NCBI GenBank assembly: GCA_017518185.1
Contig: JAFWWB010000073.1
Coordinates: 1 to 64,000 of the forward strand
DNA from: Lachnospiraceae bacterium
Lineage (GTDB): Bacteria; Bacillota; Clostridia; Lachnospirales; Lachnospiraceae
Reading direction: 5' to 3'
DNA: 64,000 bases
Part shown: one piece after another, positions 1-7,453 of the stretch
Layout: every line of letters begins with the position of its first letter
How positions within the stretch are numbered: position 1 is the stretch's first letter
Translations under genes and position numbers: made by a program
The notes under the pieces: model-generated
What the model was told of the DNA's origin: nothing
Databases searched by the model: none
The model's input: the letters and a program-made list of their open reading frames with translations, nothing else

Positions 1-44
1 ATGGTTTATTTTACCTCTGGACAAGGCATGAACCATTATGGGAG

Positions 45-518
45 GTGTCACTCTATAAAAGCAACGGCCTGTGGCCGATTAGCTCCGCATTGCGGCCGTT
101 TTGCTCCGCAAAAGCGGCCGTTGGAAGTCGCCATATGCAATTGTTGAAGGCTATTAGCAATGGGGAGAATGTGGATATCATTTTTCTAGATATCAATATG
201 GATGACATGGATGGTTTATCTGTTGCAAAGAGGATCCGTGAGATCGATGACGATGTCCCCATCATTCTTGTTACGGCATTCATGAACTATGCCATTGATG
301 GATATAAGGTGAAAGCAAGCAGATTTCTGATAAAGGATGATCTTGATAAGACTTTTGATGAGTGTATGGATGATATTTGCAAGGATATACGCAAAAAATC
401 CAAGACCATTGCATTTAACTGCGTGGAAGGGGAAATGAGGCTGAAAGCATCCGATATCATATTGATCGAAACATCCGGTCATAAGAATCTGATCAAACTG
501 AAAAATGAGACTTATTAG
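45..518 (+). pseudogene. Truncated LytTR-family response regulator
   Basis: The open frame holds the middle and end of a receiver domain followed by the first part of a LytTR DNA-binding domain, as in AgrA/VirR-type regulators of peptide signalling. The phospho-acceptor segment IIFLDINMDDMDG, the LVTAF strand and a KASRFLIK segment (the conserved Lys region) are visible. About 40 N-terminal residues, including the paired acidic residues, are missing: homology begins only near residue 28, and the sequence before it is a palindromic repeat. The LytTR part stops after about 35 residues, where the family normally continues for about 60 more. Both losses make this a non-functional remnant rather than a gene. 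The GTG at 45 is only where the frame opens. The region is AT-rich compared with genes further right. Confidence 0.75.
65..120. repeat. Two adjacent GC-rich hairpins
   Basis: CGGCC-tgt-GGCCG (65-77) is followed by CGGCCGTTTTGC / GCAAAAGCGGCCG (93-104 and 108-120, one bulged base). The pair lies where the N-terminus of the response regulator should be encoded, so it probably belongs to a short palindromic element that replaced the gene's 5' end. No other copy was recognised in this window. Confidence 0.55.
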
Positions 519-594
519 GGTTATATCATTCGATTAATAGCAATATCAGTCGAAAATTGTAATTGAAGAATAAAGATGTTTTCTATATGTTAGC

Positions 595-623
595 TTTACA
601 TATGATGCGTTTTGTGCTATAAT
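595..623 (+). promoter_or_regulatory. Sigma-A type promoter of the toxin-antitoxin pair
   Basis: TTTACA at 595-600, a 17-nt spacer and TATAAT at 618-623 preceded by TGC, which gives an extended -10. Transcription would start near 630 and leave a leader of about 100 nt before the antitoxin start. Confidence 0.8.
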
Positions 624-672
624 ACCGCTATAAGAGAAGAAAGTGTAAAGTGTATTATGAAAACAGAGAAAC

Positions 673-711
673 GGCATCAGGGCTCCGGCTCCTGCGGAGC
701 CACCTCATGCC
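673..711 (+). promoter_or_regulatory. Nested hairpin in the antitoxin leader
   Basis: An outer stem GGCAT/ATGCC (673-677 with 707-711) encloses a 7-bp inner stem GGCTCCG/CGGAGCC (681-687 with 695-701). It ends 5 nt before the AGGAGG ribosome binding site at 717-722, so it could influence antitoxin translation. The bases resemble GC-rich palindromic repeats common in Lachnospiraceae, so it may be an inserted repeat rather than a dedicated regulator. Confidence 0.5.
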
Positions 712-730
712 GAATGAGGAGGGCACTCAA

Positions 731-991
731 ATGGCTCAAGTGTTAGTGAACTTTCGTATGGATTCAGAAGATAAAAAGGGGATGGAAGAGGTCTGCAAAG
801 AACTCGGCCTGTCTATGACCACGGCATTTACGATTTTTGCAAAGAAGATGAGGCGGGAACGCAGAATACCTTTCGATGTATCCGTAGACCCATTTTATTC
901 AGGCGAAAACATAAGATATCTCGAAAAAGTCACTTCAGAGATCGATAATGGCAGCGCCAGACTGGTTGAGCATGCTTTGATCGAGGATTGA
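731..991 (+). CDS. RelB/DinJ-family antitoxin
   Basis: Predicted 86-residue ribbon-helix-helix antitoxin that should bind and neutralise the downstream YoeB toxin and repress its own promoter. The N-terminal strand AQVLVNFRMDSEDKK and the helix GLSMTTAFTIFAKKM are typical of RelB/DinJ. The remainder is a toxin-wrapping tail. The ATG at 731 is chosen because AGGAGG lies 8 nt upstream and the family's N-terminus begins there; an upstream start at 650 would add 27 unrelated residues encoded by the leader hairpin. The toxin start follows 4 nt after the stop, so the two are co-translated. Family assignment is strong; the toxin partner type is inferred from the neighbour. Confidence 0.88.
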   Translation: MAQVLVNFRMDSEDKKGMEEVCKELGLSMTTAFTIFAKKMRRERRIPFDVSVDPFYSGENIRYLEKVTSEIDNGSARLVEHALIED

Positions 992-995
992 TCGT

Positions 996-1259
996 ATGAG
1001 GATACTTTGGGATGAAAGAGCCTGGGAAGACTATCTTTACTGGCAAACACAGGATAAAAAGACCTTAAAGCGCATCAATGCCTTGATAAAGGATATCCAG
1101 AGAAATGTCTATGACGGGATTGGAAAGCCGGAGCCTTTGTCAGAAAACCTTTCCGGTTGGTGGAGCAGGCGGATCGATGGTACCAATCGTATCGTGTACC
1201 GTGAAATGGACGGCGCCATTGTTATCGCAAGCTGTAAGGATCATTACGATGATAAGTAA
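996..1259 (+). CDS. yoeB: YoeB-type mRNA interferase toxin
   Basis: An 87-residue member of the Txe/YoeB family, ribosome-dependent RNases that cleave mRNA in the A site. It aligns along its whole length with E. coli YoeB: the N-terminal WDERAWEDYLYWQ, the GKPEPL segment with the catalytic Glu (about residue 46), GWWSRRID followed by the conserved Arg in NRIVYR, and the C-terminal DHY with the catalytic His. All three catalytic positions are present, so the toxin should be active. Three residues (DDK) extend past the usual HY terminus. It is paired with a RelB/DinJ antitoxin rather than the YefM antitoxin of the E. coli system. Confidence 0.93.
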   Translation: MRILWDERAWEDYLYWQTQDKKTLKRINALIKDIQRNVYDGIGKPEPLSENLSGWWSRRIDGTNRIVYREMDGAIVIASCKDHYDDK

Positions 1260-1302
1260 ATATCAGTAAGGAATTAACAATGTTGAGCGGTAAACCGCCA
1301 TC

Positions 1303-1331
1303 TTGTTCCCTTCCCCCATCTGTGGTATACT
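1303..1331 (+). promoter_or_regulatory. Promoter placed for a leaderless transcript
   Basis: TTGTTC at 1303-1308, a 17-nt spacer and TATACT at 1326-1331. The next ATG begins at 1340, 8 nt after the -10 box, so transcription should start at or within a base or two of the start codon. No Shine-Dalgarno sequence fits between them. Confidence 0.65.
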
Positions 1332-1339
1332 GACCCTGT

Positions 1340-1759
1340 ATGGGCGAGATACTTATAGATGCGAAAAGGGAAAATCTGCGGAAGGTTTTTGACTTCGTGA
1401 ACAGCGAGGTCTGTGAAAGTGTGGATGATAAGAGCTTCCTCCGCCAGCTTAAGCTGTGCGTTGAGGAGGCTTATTTAAATATCGCGGAACACGCCTATAC
1501 CCCGGAGACCGGGAGCGTGCGCATACTTGCGGAGGTCCGGAGGGACGCGGAGGGGATAAAAGTGATCCTTTCCTTCAGCGACAGGGGAAGGCCCTACGAT
1601 CCGCTGAAGACAGACCTTCCGGATGTGGGAGCGGGCATCGGCAGCAGGGAGCCCGGCGGGCTGGGTATACTTCTGATAAAGCATACCGCCGACGGGGTGG
1701 ACTATGAGTACAAAAACGGTGAGAATGTGCTGACCATAGAGAAGAGATATACTGCATGA
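1340..1759 (+). CDS. RsbW/SpoIIAB-like anti-sigma factor kinase
   Basis: A 139-residue GHKL ATPase of the HATPase_c_2 family. Such proteins bind a sigma factor or other target and phosphorylate an STAS antagonist. The N box CVEEAYLNIAEHAY with Glu42 and Asn47, the G1 motif DRGRPYDP (81-88) and the G2 motif EPGGLGI (about 104-110) are all present, so ATP binding is expected. It is followed by an STAS protein and a PP2C phosphatase, which completes a partner-switching module. No sigma factor is encoded nearby, so the regulated target is unknown. The ATG sits 8 nt after a -10 box with no ribosome binding site, which suggests leaderless translation. Confidence 0.87.
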   Translation: MGEILIDAKRENLRKVFDFVNSEVCESVDDKSFLRQLKLCVEEAYLNIAEHAYTPETGSVRILAEVRRDAEGIKVILSFSDRGRPYDPLKTDLPDVGAGIGSREPGGLGILLIKHTADGVDYEYKNGENVLTIEKRYTA

Positions 1760-1826
1760 AAATGAGAACCGGCATCTGGATCCGGCTTTTGCAGAGCCGT
1801 AACATACCGGGAGAAGAGGAAAAGCT

Positions 1827-2132
1827 ATGAGCATAACCGAAAACAGGGAAGACGGATGCGTGATACTGACGGTCTCGGGAGAGATCGACGGCACCAACGT
1901 GGATGAATTCGAAGAAAAGCTGGCAAAGGCCGGCAGCGAAGCGGATGAGCTGGTGTTGGAACTGGGAGGACTGGTCTACATTTCTTCTGCGGTGCTGAGA
2001 TCCTTTCACCAGCAGCAGAAGACGATGCAGGAGCAGGGAAAGCGTATGGTCCTCAGGCATGTGACGAAAGAGGTCATGGACATTTTTACCGTGACCGGCT
2101 TTGTGCGTCTGCTTGAGATAGAGGAGAGCTGA
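1827..2132 (+). CDS. STAS-domain anti-sigma factor antagonist
   Basis: A 101-residue single STAS domain like SpoIIAA/RsbV. In the unphosphorylated state it would release the target held by the upstream kinase; phosphorylation on a conserved serine would inactivate it. The signature here is YISSAVLRSF (about residues 51-60), with Ser53/Ser54 as the likely phosphosite; the usual Gly of the SSxGL motif is Val. A good ribosome binding site (AGAAGAGG) precedes the ATG. It is 2 nt from the phosphatase gene, so the two are co-transcribed. Confidence 0.9.
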   Translation: MSITENREDGCVILTVSGEIDGTNVDEFEEKLAKAGSEADELVLELGGLVYISSAVLRSFHQQQKTMQEQGKRMVLRHVTKEVMDIFTVTGFVRLLEIEES

Positions 2133-2134
2133 GG

Positions 2135-4156
2135 ATGGAAAAAAAGAGACGCCCCATCCGGCAGCGCTTCAGCCTGATAGTGACCATATCACTGCTTGCT
2201 TCCCTCATCCTCTCCGGGGTGATCGCCGTGACGGCCATGTTTGGCATAAGGAACAGGAGCGAGGATGCCCTGACGGCAGTTCAGGGGGAAAGGGGCCTCA
2301 GCGTACTCAAAGAAAAGTCGGTCCTGGCCGATACCGCCTTTGTAAACTATATGCGCATCACCGGCATGATAGCCGATTATATCCATGGCATCTACTGTCA
2401 TCCGGAAATGTACTCCCCCAGGAAGGTGGATATTCCGGATCCTGCCAATGCCGGGATCTACATATCCCAGCTCGGAAGCTCCCTGGAGCTTGAGGAATTC
2501 ATGGACGTACCGGAATTGAAGGCTGAGAGGGAACTGCTGGTCAATGTGGAGGATCTGCTCTATCCTCTGATCACTGGGGATGACAACCGTATAGTCGCCA
2601 TCTATTACGGCCTTGAGGACGGACAGATAATCTGCTATGACAACCAGTCCGATAATAAACCCTCGGAGCATGTGCCCTATGCTTTTCAGGATACGGAGTG
2701 GTACCGAAAGTGTAAGGAGCTTAAGGAAGTCTGTTTTACTGATGTTTATACGGATGCTTTCGGCAGGGGGCTGACCATTACCTGCGCGGCTCCGATATAT
2801 GACGAGAACAACAGCTTTGCCGGCGTGGTCGGAGTGGACATACTTATAAAGGATGTGTATGAGACCATAGTCTCCACGGACCTTGGTACGGATGCCTATG
2901 CCATGCTGGTGGACTCCGAAGGGAACCTGATCTCACCCTTTGGGGACAGAAGATCCTTAAGCGACCTTGGGGTGACTGAAGAGCATGCAGGGCTTCTGCT
3001 CTCAGGCGGGGACGGTATGTTCCGTGAGGACGGCGTGTATTATGTGTACACCACGGTCAAAAGGGTGGGATGGACACTGGCGGCCTACCTGCCCGAGTCA
3101 GTGGTGATGAAACCTGTCAGCGATATGGACAGGGCCATAGTCTCCACCATGATCACCTTCGTACTGCTTATCATCATCGTGATGGGCATCATGATAGTGA
3201 TAGTGAACCGTTTTACGAAGAACCTGACCGAGCCGCTTATCGCGCTGGGAGAGGATGTTAAGTGCATCAGCCTCGGGGATCTGGATCACAGGGCTACGGT
3301 GCTGAATAACGACGAGATCGGTGACCTGGCCATCAGCTTCAATGAGATGACAGCATCCCTTAAGCAGCATATGAAGGCACTGACAAAGGTGACCAGCGAG
3401 CGCGAGAGGCTGGGAGCCGAGCTGGATGTGGCTACCAAGATCCAGGCGGATATGCTCCCCGGCACCTTCCCGGCTTTTCCGGAACGGAGGGAGTTTGACA
3501 TTTTTGCATCTATGACTCCGGCAAGGGAGATCGGCGGCGATTTTTATGATTTCTTCCTTATAGATAAGTACCATCTGGCCATGGTCATGGCGGATGTTTC
3601 CGGAAAGGGCATACCTGCCGCGCTTTTTATGGCCATATCCAAGACGGTGATCCAGTCAAGGGCCATGGCCGGCGGTGAGCCTGCGGAGATACTGAGCGAT
3701 GTGAACAAATGGCTCTGCGCCAACAATAAGGAGAGCCTCTTTGTTACGGTGTGGCTGGGCATACTTGACATCGGCAGTGGCGAGGTTAAGTACGCCAGTG
3801 CCGGACATGAGTATCCCATGATAATAAGCAATAAGGGCGTGAAGCTTGTCAAAAGGGAGGCAGGGGCAAACGATCCCCCTCTTTCCCTCTCCGAGACCGT
3901 ATCCTTCAGCACCATGTCACTCCATCTGAACCGTGGGGATTTCCTGCTGCTCTATACCGACGGTATTCCCGAGGCCAAGAACAGGGACGGGGCGCGCTAC
4001 GGCATGGACAGGCTGAAACGTATCTCGGGCATAGGCGGCAGTGTCAAAACAGTTGTTGAGACCATCGACAGTGATGTTGCATCATTCACCAGAGGCATGG
4101 ATCCCTTTGATGATATGACATTACTCTGTTTGGAATATAAGGGAGGTGCGATATGA
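2135..4156 (+). CDS. RsbU-like PP2C phosphatase with Cache sensor
   Basis: A 673-residue membrane phosphatase. It has an N-terminal transmembrane helix (about 13-36), an extracellular double Cache-like ligand-binding region (about 40-325), a second helix (about 332-357), a HAMP linker and a SpoIIE/PP2C catalytic domain (about 440-670). Metal-binding motifs are visible in IGGDFYDFF (about 465), MADVSGKGIPAALFM and YTDGIPEA. It should dephosphorylate the STAS antagonist encoded just upstream in response to an external small molecule, so it is the sensory input of the module. The ligand is unknown. The stop overlaps the start of the thioredoxin lipoprotein by 4 nt, tying that gene to the same transcript. 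Confidence 0.92.
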   Translation: MEKKRRPIRQRFSLIVTISLLASLILSGVIAVTAMFGIRNRSEDALTAVQGERGLSVLKEKSVLADTAFVNYMRITGMIADYIHGIYCHPEMYSPRKVDIPDPANAGIYISQLGSSLELEEFMDVPELKAERELLVNVEDLLYPLITGDDNRIVAIYYGLEDGQIICYDNQSDNKPSEHVPYAFQDTEWYRKCKELKEVCFTDVYTDAFGRGLTITCAAPIYDENNSFAGVVGVDILIKDVYETIVSTDLGTDAYAMLVDSEGNLISPFGDRRSLSDLGVTEEHAGLLLSGGDGMFREDGVYYVYTTVKRVGWTLAAYLPESVVMKPVSDMDRAIVSTMITFVLLIIIVMGIMIVIVNRFTKNLTEPLIALGEDVKCISLGDLDHRATVLNNDEIGDLAISFNEMTASLKQHMKALTKVTSERERLGAELDVATKIQADMLPGTFPAFPERREFDIFASMTPAREIGGDFYDFFLIDKYHLAMVMADVSGKGIPAALFMAISKTVIQSRAMAGGEPAEILSDVNKWLCANNKESLFVTVWLGILDIGSGEVKYASAGHEYPMIISNKGVKLVKREAGANDPPLSLSETVSFSTMSLHLNRGDFLLLYTDGIPEAKNRDGARYGMDRLKRISGIGGSVKTVVETIDSDVASFTRGMDPFDDMTLLCLEYKGGAI

Positions 4157-4821
4157 AAAAAAGGTTATTTGCGATCATTATGGCCGGCGTGTTGCTGGCA
4201 GCAGTCACTGCCTGTGGCGGAGATGAGGAGTTAAGGGAAAAAAGATACGCTGACGAAAAGGAAGAAGAGGAAGAAAAGCCTGAGAAGAAGAATAAAAAGG
4301 AAGAGCGGAAGGAGGATCCCGAAGAGCCTGTTGATCCCGAGGAACCCGAAGAGCCTGTTGTTGTGGTGGAACCGGTGGAAGAGCCGGCGAAGCCGGAGTA
4401 TGACGGCATAGAGGGAGTGACTTCGGATCTGTACGGAAATACCGTAGACCTTCAGGATATCTTCACTTCCCACGAGTATACCATGGTGAACATGTGGGCT
4501 ACCTGGTGCGGCCCCTGCGTGGGAGAGATCCCGGAGCTGGCAGTGCTGGCGCCGGAATTTGAGGCAAGAGGCTGCGCGGTGGTGGGACTGCTTTCCGACG
4601 GTGACGATCCCGATGCCGTGATCGACGCCAAGGCCATACTTTCGGATGCGGGAGCGGATTATCTGAACCTGTGCATCACACCGGAGCTCTATGAGGTCTT
4701 CTACAGTGAATACATACCGGCGACGTTCTTCGTAGACAGCACCGGTCATATTGTGGGGGAACCCATCATAGGAGCCGATCCCGAGGGCTATAAGACTACA
4801 GTTAACAATCTCCTGCCATAA
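4153..4821 (+). CDS. TlpA/ResA-like thioredoxin lipoprotein
   Basis: A 222-residue secreted lipoprotein. The signal peptide ends in a lipobox-like VTAC, followed by a highly charged Glu/Lys/Pro linker of about 65 residues and a thioredoxin-fold domain with the redox pair in WATWCGPC (about 118-125) and the cis-Pro segment YIPATFFVD. It probably acts on extracytoplasmic disulfides or peroxides, tethered away from the membrane by the linker. It is translationally coupled to the phosphatase (ATGA overlap), which suggests that the partner-switching module responds to envelope redox stress, though this is only context. It is clearly paralogous to the convergent gene that follows. Confidence 0.88.
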   Translation: MKKRLFAIIMAGVLLAAVTACGGDEELREKRYADEKEEEEEKPEKKNKKEERKEDPEEPVDPEEPEEPVVVVEPVEEPAKPEYDGIEGVTSDLYGNTVDLQDIFTSHEYTMVNMWATWCGPCVGEIPELAVLAPEFEARGCAVVGLLSDGDDPDAVIDAKAILSDAGADYLNLCITPELYEVFYSEYIPATFFVDSTGHIVGEPIIGADPEGYKTTVNNLLP

Positions 4822-4836
4822 AAAATGTAAAAATAT

Positions 4837-4882
4837 CCGCATCCCCCTGTACCGGCTATAGCCAATGAACAGGAGGATGCGG
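4837..4882 (-). terminator. Terminator between convergent thioredoxin genes
   Basis: CCGCATCC-CCTGT pairs with ACAGG-AGGATGCGG around an 18-nt loop that itself holds GGCTATAGCC. Read on the minus strand the stem is followed by a T-rich tract, so it is best as the terminator of the minus-strand gene, though it may serve both. Confidence 0.75.
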
Positions 4883-4915
4883 TGATCATCAGGATCAGTA
4901 TTTCATATTTTCAGT

Positions 4916-5770
4916 TTATCTTGCAAGAAGTTCCTCAAGCGTTGACAGATAGAGGTAAGGAGCGGCGCCTTCGATAGGATCGCCTACAATGCGTCCGTTC
5001 TGATCCACAAAGAAGCTGGTGGGAACGCAGTAGCTGTCGAAGACCCTGTCAAGATCACTGGTATCCATGATGTTTAAGTAGCTCGCACCGGCATTTGCCA
5101 GAAGCCTCTTGGCGTAGGCAGTGTCATCGTCATAGAGCAGTCCCACTATCGCGCAGCCCTTGCTTTCGAAGGTCTTTGCCAGTGATCCCAGTTCATCGAG
5201 CTCACTGCGGCAGGGGCCGCACCAGGAGGCCCAGAGATTGACCATGGTGTATTTGTGGGTTGAGAAGATGTCTTTTGTATTCACAGGGTTTCCGTTAAGA
5301 TCCGTGGTGTTCAGGGCAATGCCGGTGTAGTTTGTCACGGGAGTGACGGTGGTACCGCTGCCGGGGTAATTGTCTGCATTGGGAAGACGGCCTTCCTTTT
5401 TGCCGAACATTACGTAGTGCTTATACAGAACGGCCGGATCGTTACCGAGTGCCGCCACCACATCAGGATTATGCTCTGCATAGAATGCGGCATTGAAATC
5501 AGCAGGAATGACAACAGCCGTCGTGGTGTTTGCGCCTGCATAAGCAGCGCGGCCCTCTGCCTTACCAAAGAGGATATAATGGTTATAGAGTGCCTGGGGA
5601 CTTGTGCCTACTGCGGCAGCTACATCGGGATACTGCTGAGCGTAAAACTCGGGGTCGAAGACGGTGCCGTCCGGCAATGTGACCGGAGCCGCCTGTACCG
5701 GAAGCTTTGCAAGAGCCATTACAAGAAAGGCTGTTAAGAAGCATGCAAAAACTTTTGTGATGTTCTTCAT
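4916..5770 (-). CDS. Secreted thioredoxin with two YPDV/HYxxxGxxEGR repeats
   Basis: A 284-residue exported protein: a signal peptide ending near VQA-AP, two tandem repeats of about 45 residues (FDPEFYAQQYPDVAAAVG through GKAEGR, and FNAAFYAEHNPDVVAALG through GKKEGR), a short linker, and a TlpA/ResA-like thioredoxin domain with WASWCGPC (about residue 183) and the cis-Pro segment CVPTSFFVD. Repeats of this kind are found in many Firmicute surface proteins; their ligand is not known to me. The start is the ATG at 5770, preceded by AAAGGGGG; a longer frame upstream would be antisense to the next gene. The catalytic domain closely matches the convergent lipoprotein, differing in the way it is anchored. 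Confidence 0.87.
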   Translation of the reverse strand: MKNITKVFACFLTAFLVMALAKLPVQAAPVTLPDGTVFDPEFYAQQYPDVAAAVGTSPQALYNHYILFGKAEGRAAYAGANTTTAVVIPADFNAAFYAEHNPDVVAALGNDPAVLYKHYVMFGKKEGRLPNADNYPGSGTTVTPVTNYTGIALNTTDLNGNPVNTKDIFSTHKYTMVNLWASWCGPCRSELDELGSLAKTFESKGCAIVGLLYDDDTAYAKRLLANAGASYLNIMDTSDLDRVFDSYCVPTSFFVDQNGRIVGDPIEGAAPYLYLSTLEELLAR

Positions 5771-5804
5771 AAACGTTACCCCCTTTGAGATAGTATTTAT
5801 TATA

Positions 5805-5856
5805 TTTATACAACCGGAAGTATATATTTGCAAGAAAAAAAGGTTTGTGATATAGT
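5805..5856. promoter_or_regulatory. Divergent promoters sharing one -35 box
   Basis: The self-complementary hexamer TTGCAA (5828-5833) lies 17 nt from TATAGT (5851-5856) on the plus strand and 17 nt from TATAAA (5810-5805) on the minus strand. Each promoter is well spaced for its gene: plus start near 5863 and ATG at 5874; minus start near 5798 and ATG at 5770. RNA polymerase could occupy only one direction at a time. Confidence 0.7.
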
Positions 5857-5873
5857 ATTCAGCCGGAGGTAAA

Positions 5874-6665
5874 ATGATCATGGAAAAGCGCGTTATTGCG
5901 ATACTTATAGCAGGTATGATGCTGGCAGGCTGCGGAAAGAAGGAAGAGCCGGCCGTATCGGAAAATGAGAGCGTTTCGGAAGAGACGGTGACAGAGGAGC
6001 CCACCGGGGCAGAAGTCACCGAAGGGGCTGAGCCCACGGCGGCTGCCACGCCCACGCCGAAACCCACGGAGGGCGCAGAAGCAGGCGATAAGGAAGAGCC
6101 TGCGGAAGCCACGGCCACTCCCACTACTGCTGCGGCATCAGATAAAAAGGAAGCAACACCTACGCCCGCGCAGGATGGCGGCACAGCTGATGTGACGCCC
6201 ACGGAAACCGTTTCGGAGAATATACGGGCCGGGGTCATTTCGGATAACGATGCCGAACCCGTGGCTGCCGTCGATGATGATGAAGACGAGGACGACTGGG
6301 ACGACGAGGACTGGGATGACGAAGAGGAATACAGCAGGGATGACGACCTGGCGTATCTGAAGGAGTGCTATCTTGAAGAGGTCGAGTTCATGGAGGATGT
6401 CTTCGGTGATATGTGCCTTATAGATGATGACGGAGAGGATATCCCCGGCACCTGCGGCTGCAAATACAAGCTCTTCAATCTTGGGGGATATGATTTCCCT
6501 GCGCTTTACTGCAAGCCTGCCGACCAGGATGATGCGGTGATCTACGTCTGGGAAGAAGAGGACATCTGGGATCTGGCTGACGGCGAGGACTGCCTGGATT
6601 ACACCGGTAACGGCGGCATGGTGGATTACAGCACCATACAGCGCCAGATAAGAGACCTCCGGTGA
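5874..6665 (+). CDS. Acidic lipoprotein of unknown function
   Basis: A 263-residue lipoprotein with signal peptide and lipobox LAGC, then a long low-complexity Thr/Pro/Glu/Ala linker (about 25-120), an Asp/Glu-rich stretch of EDDWDDEDWDDEE type (about 137-155) and a compact C-terminal domain of about 100 residues with several Cys (CYLEE, MCLIDD, GTCGCKY, YCKPAD, DCLDY). I do not recognise the domain. The acidic stretch could bind cations. The GGAGG at 5865-5869 fits ATG 5880 (10 nt) about as well as ATG 5874 (4 nt); the difference is two residues. The gene end overlaps the GTG of the permease by 4 nt, so it may be an accessory component of that importer. Confidence 0.75.
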   Translation: MIMEKRVIAILIAGMMLAGCGKKEEPAVSENESVSEETVTEEPTGAEVTEGAEPTAAATPTPKPTEGAEAGDKEEPAEATATPTTAAASDKKEATPTPAQDGGTADVTPTETVSENIRAGVISDNDAEPVAAVDDDEDEDDWDDEDWDDEEEYSRDDDLAYLKECYLEEVEFMEDVFGDMCLIDDDGEDIPGTCGCKYKLFNLGGYDFPALYCKPADQDDAVIYVWEEEDIWDLADGEDCLDYTGNGGMVDYSTIQRQIRDLR

Positions 6666-7453
6666 TCGGATCAAAAAGAAAAAAGAAGGCCTTCGGTACA
6701 GAGCAGATACTTTCGCTGGTCTGCCTGGGGCTTATCATAGCAGCCTGGTGCATAGCCTCCTACGGCGGTTTCGTGGAGGAGATATTCCTGCCCACCCCTA
6801 CGGGAGTGTGGAAGCGCATGTGTGAGATGGCGGCGGACGGTTCACTGTGGCTTTCCTGCGCCTATTCCACAAAGCGCGTGATGATGGGCTGGATATGGTC
6901 GGTGGTATTTGCCCTGCCCTGCGGGATGCTCATGGCGAATTCAAGGAAATTCGCGGCTTTCATAAGGCCGGTGATGGAGTTCGCAAGGTATCTTCCTGTG
7001 GTGGCGCTGGTGCCCCTTACCCTGCTCTACATAGGCATAGACGAGGCCCAGAAATACACTGTGATCTTTCTGGGAACCTTTTTCCAGCTGGAGCTCATGG
7101 TCTGCGATACCGTCTCCGGCGTGGATAAGAACATGATCAATGCGGCCCGTACTCTCGGGGCCGGGAAATTCCAGATATATAAGGAAGTGATACTGCCTGC
7201 GGCGCTGCCGGGGCTTATGGATGATTTCCGCATGACCGTGGGCTGGGCCTGGACCTACCTGGTGGTGGCGGAGATGGTGGCAGCCTCCAACGGCCTGGGC
7301 TATATGATACTCCGCTCCCAGCGCTATCTGGCCACGGACACCATCTTTACGGGACTTATAATGATAGGCGTTATCGGCCTTGTGACAGACTGGTTCTTCC
7401 GTATACTCTCGAAACTGATCTGTCCCTGGTATGTGAGGCTTGACGGAAAATGA
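6662..7453 (+). CDS. SsuC/TauC-type ABC permease
   Basis: A 263-residue inner-membrane permease of the nitrate/sulfonate/taurine class with about six transmembrane segments and the ATPase-contact loop [18 protein letters not shown] (about 159-176) followed by LPAALPGLM. It would form a homodimer with the ATPase encoded next. The start is a GTG overlapping the previous stop by 4 nt, and the end overlaps the ATPase start by 4 nt. The class transports sulfonates, thiamine precursors and related small organics; the substrate cannot be read from this sequence. Confidence 0.88.
   Translation: MIGSKRKKKAFGTEQILSLVCLGLIIAAWCIASYGGFVEEIFLPTPTGVWKRMCEMAADGSLWLSCAYSTKRVMMGWIWSVVFALPCGMLMANSRKFAAFIRPVMEFARYLPVVALVPLTLLYIGIDEAQKYTVIFLGTFFQLELMVCDTVSGVDKNMINAARTLGAGKFQIYKEVILPAALPGLMDDFRMTVGWAWTYLVVAEMVAASNGLGYMILRSQRYLATDTIFTGLIMIGVIGLVTDWFFRILSKLICPWYVRLDGK

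Noticed and set aside
650..730. Longer N-terminus for the antitoxin
   Set aside because: Those codons cover the leader hairpin; the ATG at 731 has a well-placed AGGAGG and starts the RelB/DinJ fold.
5780..5870. Riboswitch before the lipoprotein-importer operon
   Set aside because: The leader is only about 10 nt after the promoter; no TPP, FMN, S-box or other aptamer core is visible.
5771..6238. Upstream extension of the secreted thioredoxin frame
   Set aside because: It is antisense to the low-complexity linker of the divergent lipoprotein and would hide the clear signal peptide starting at 5770.
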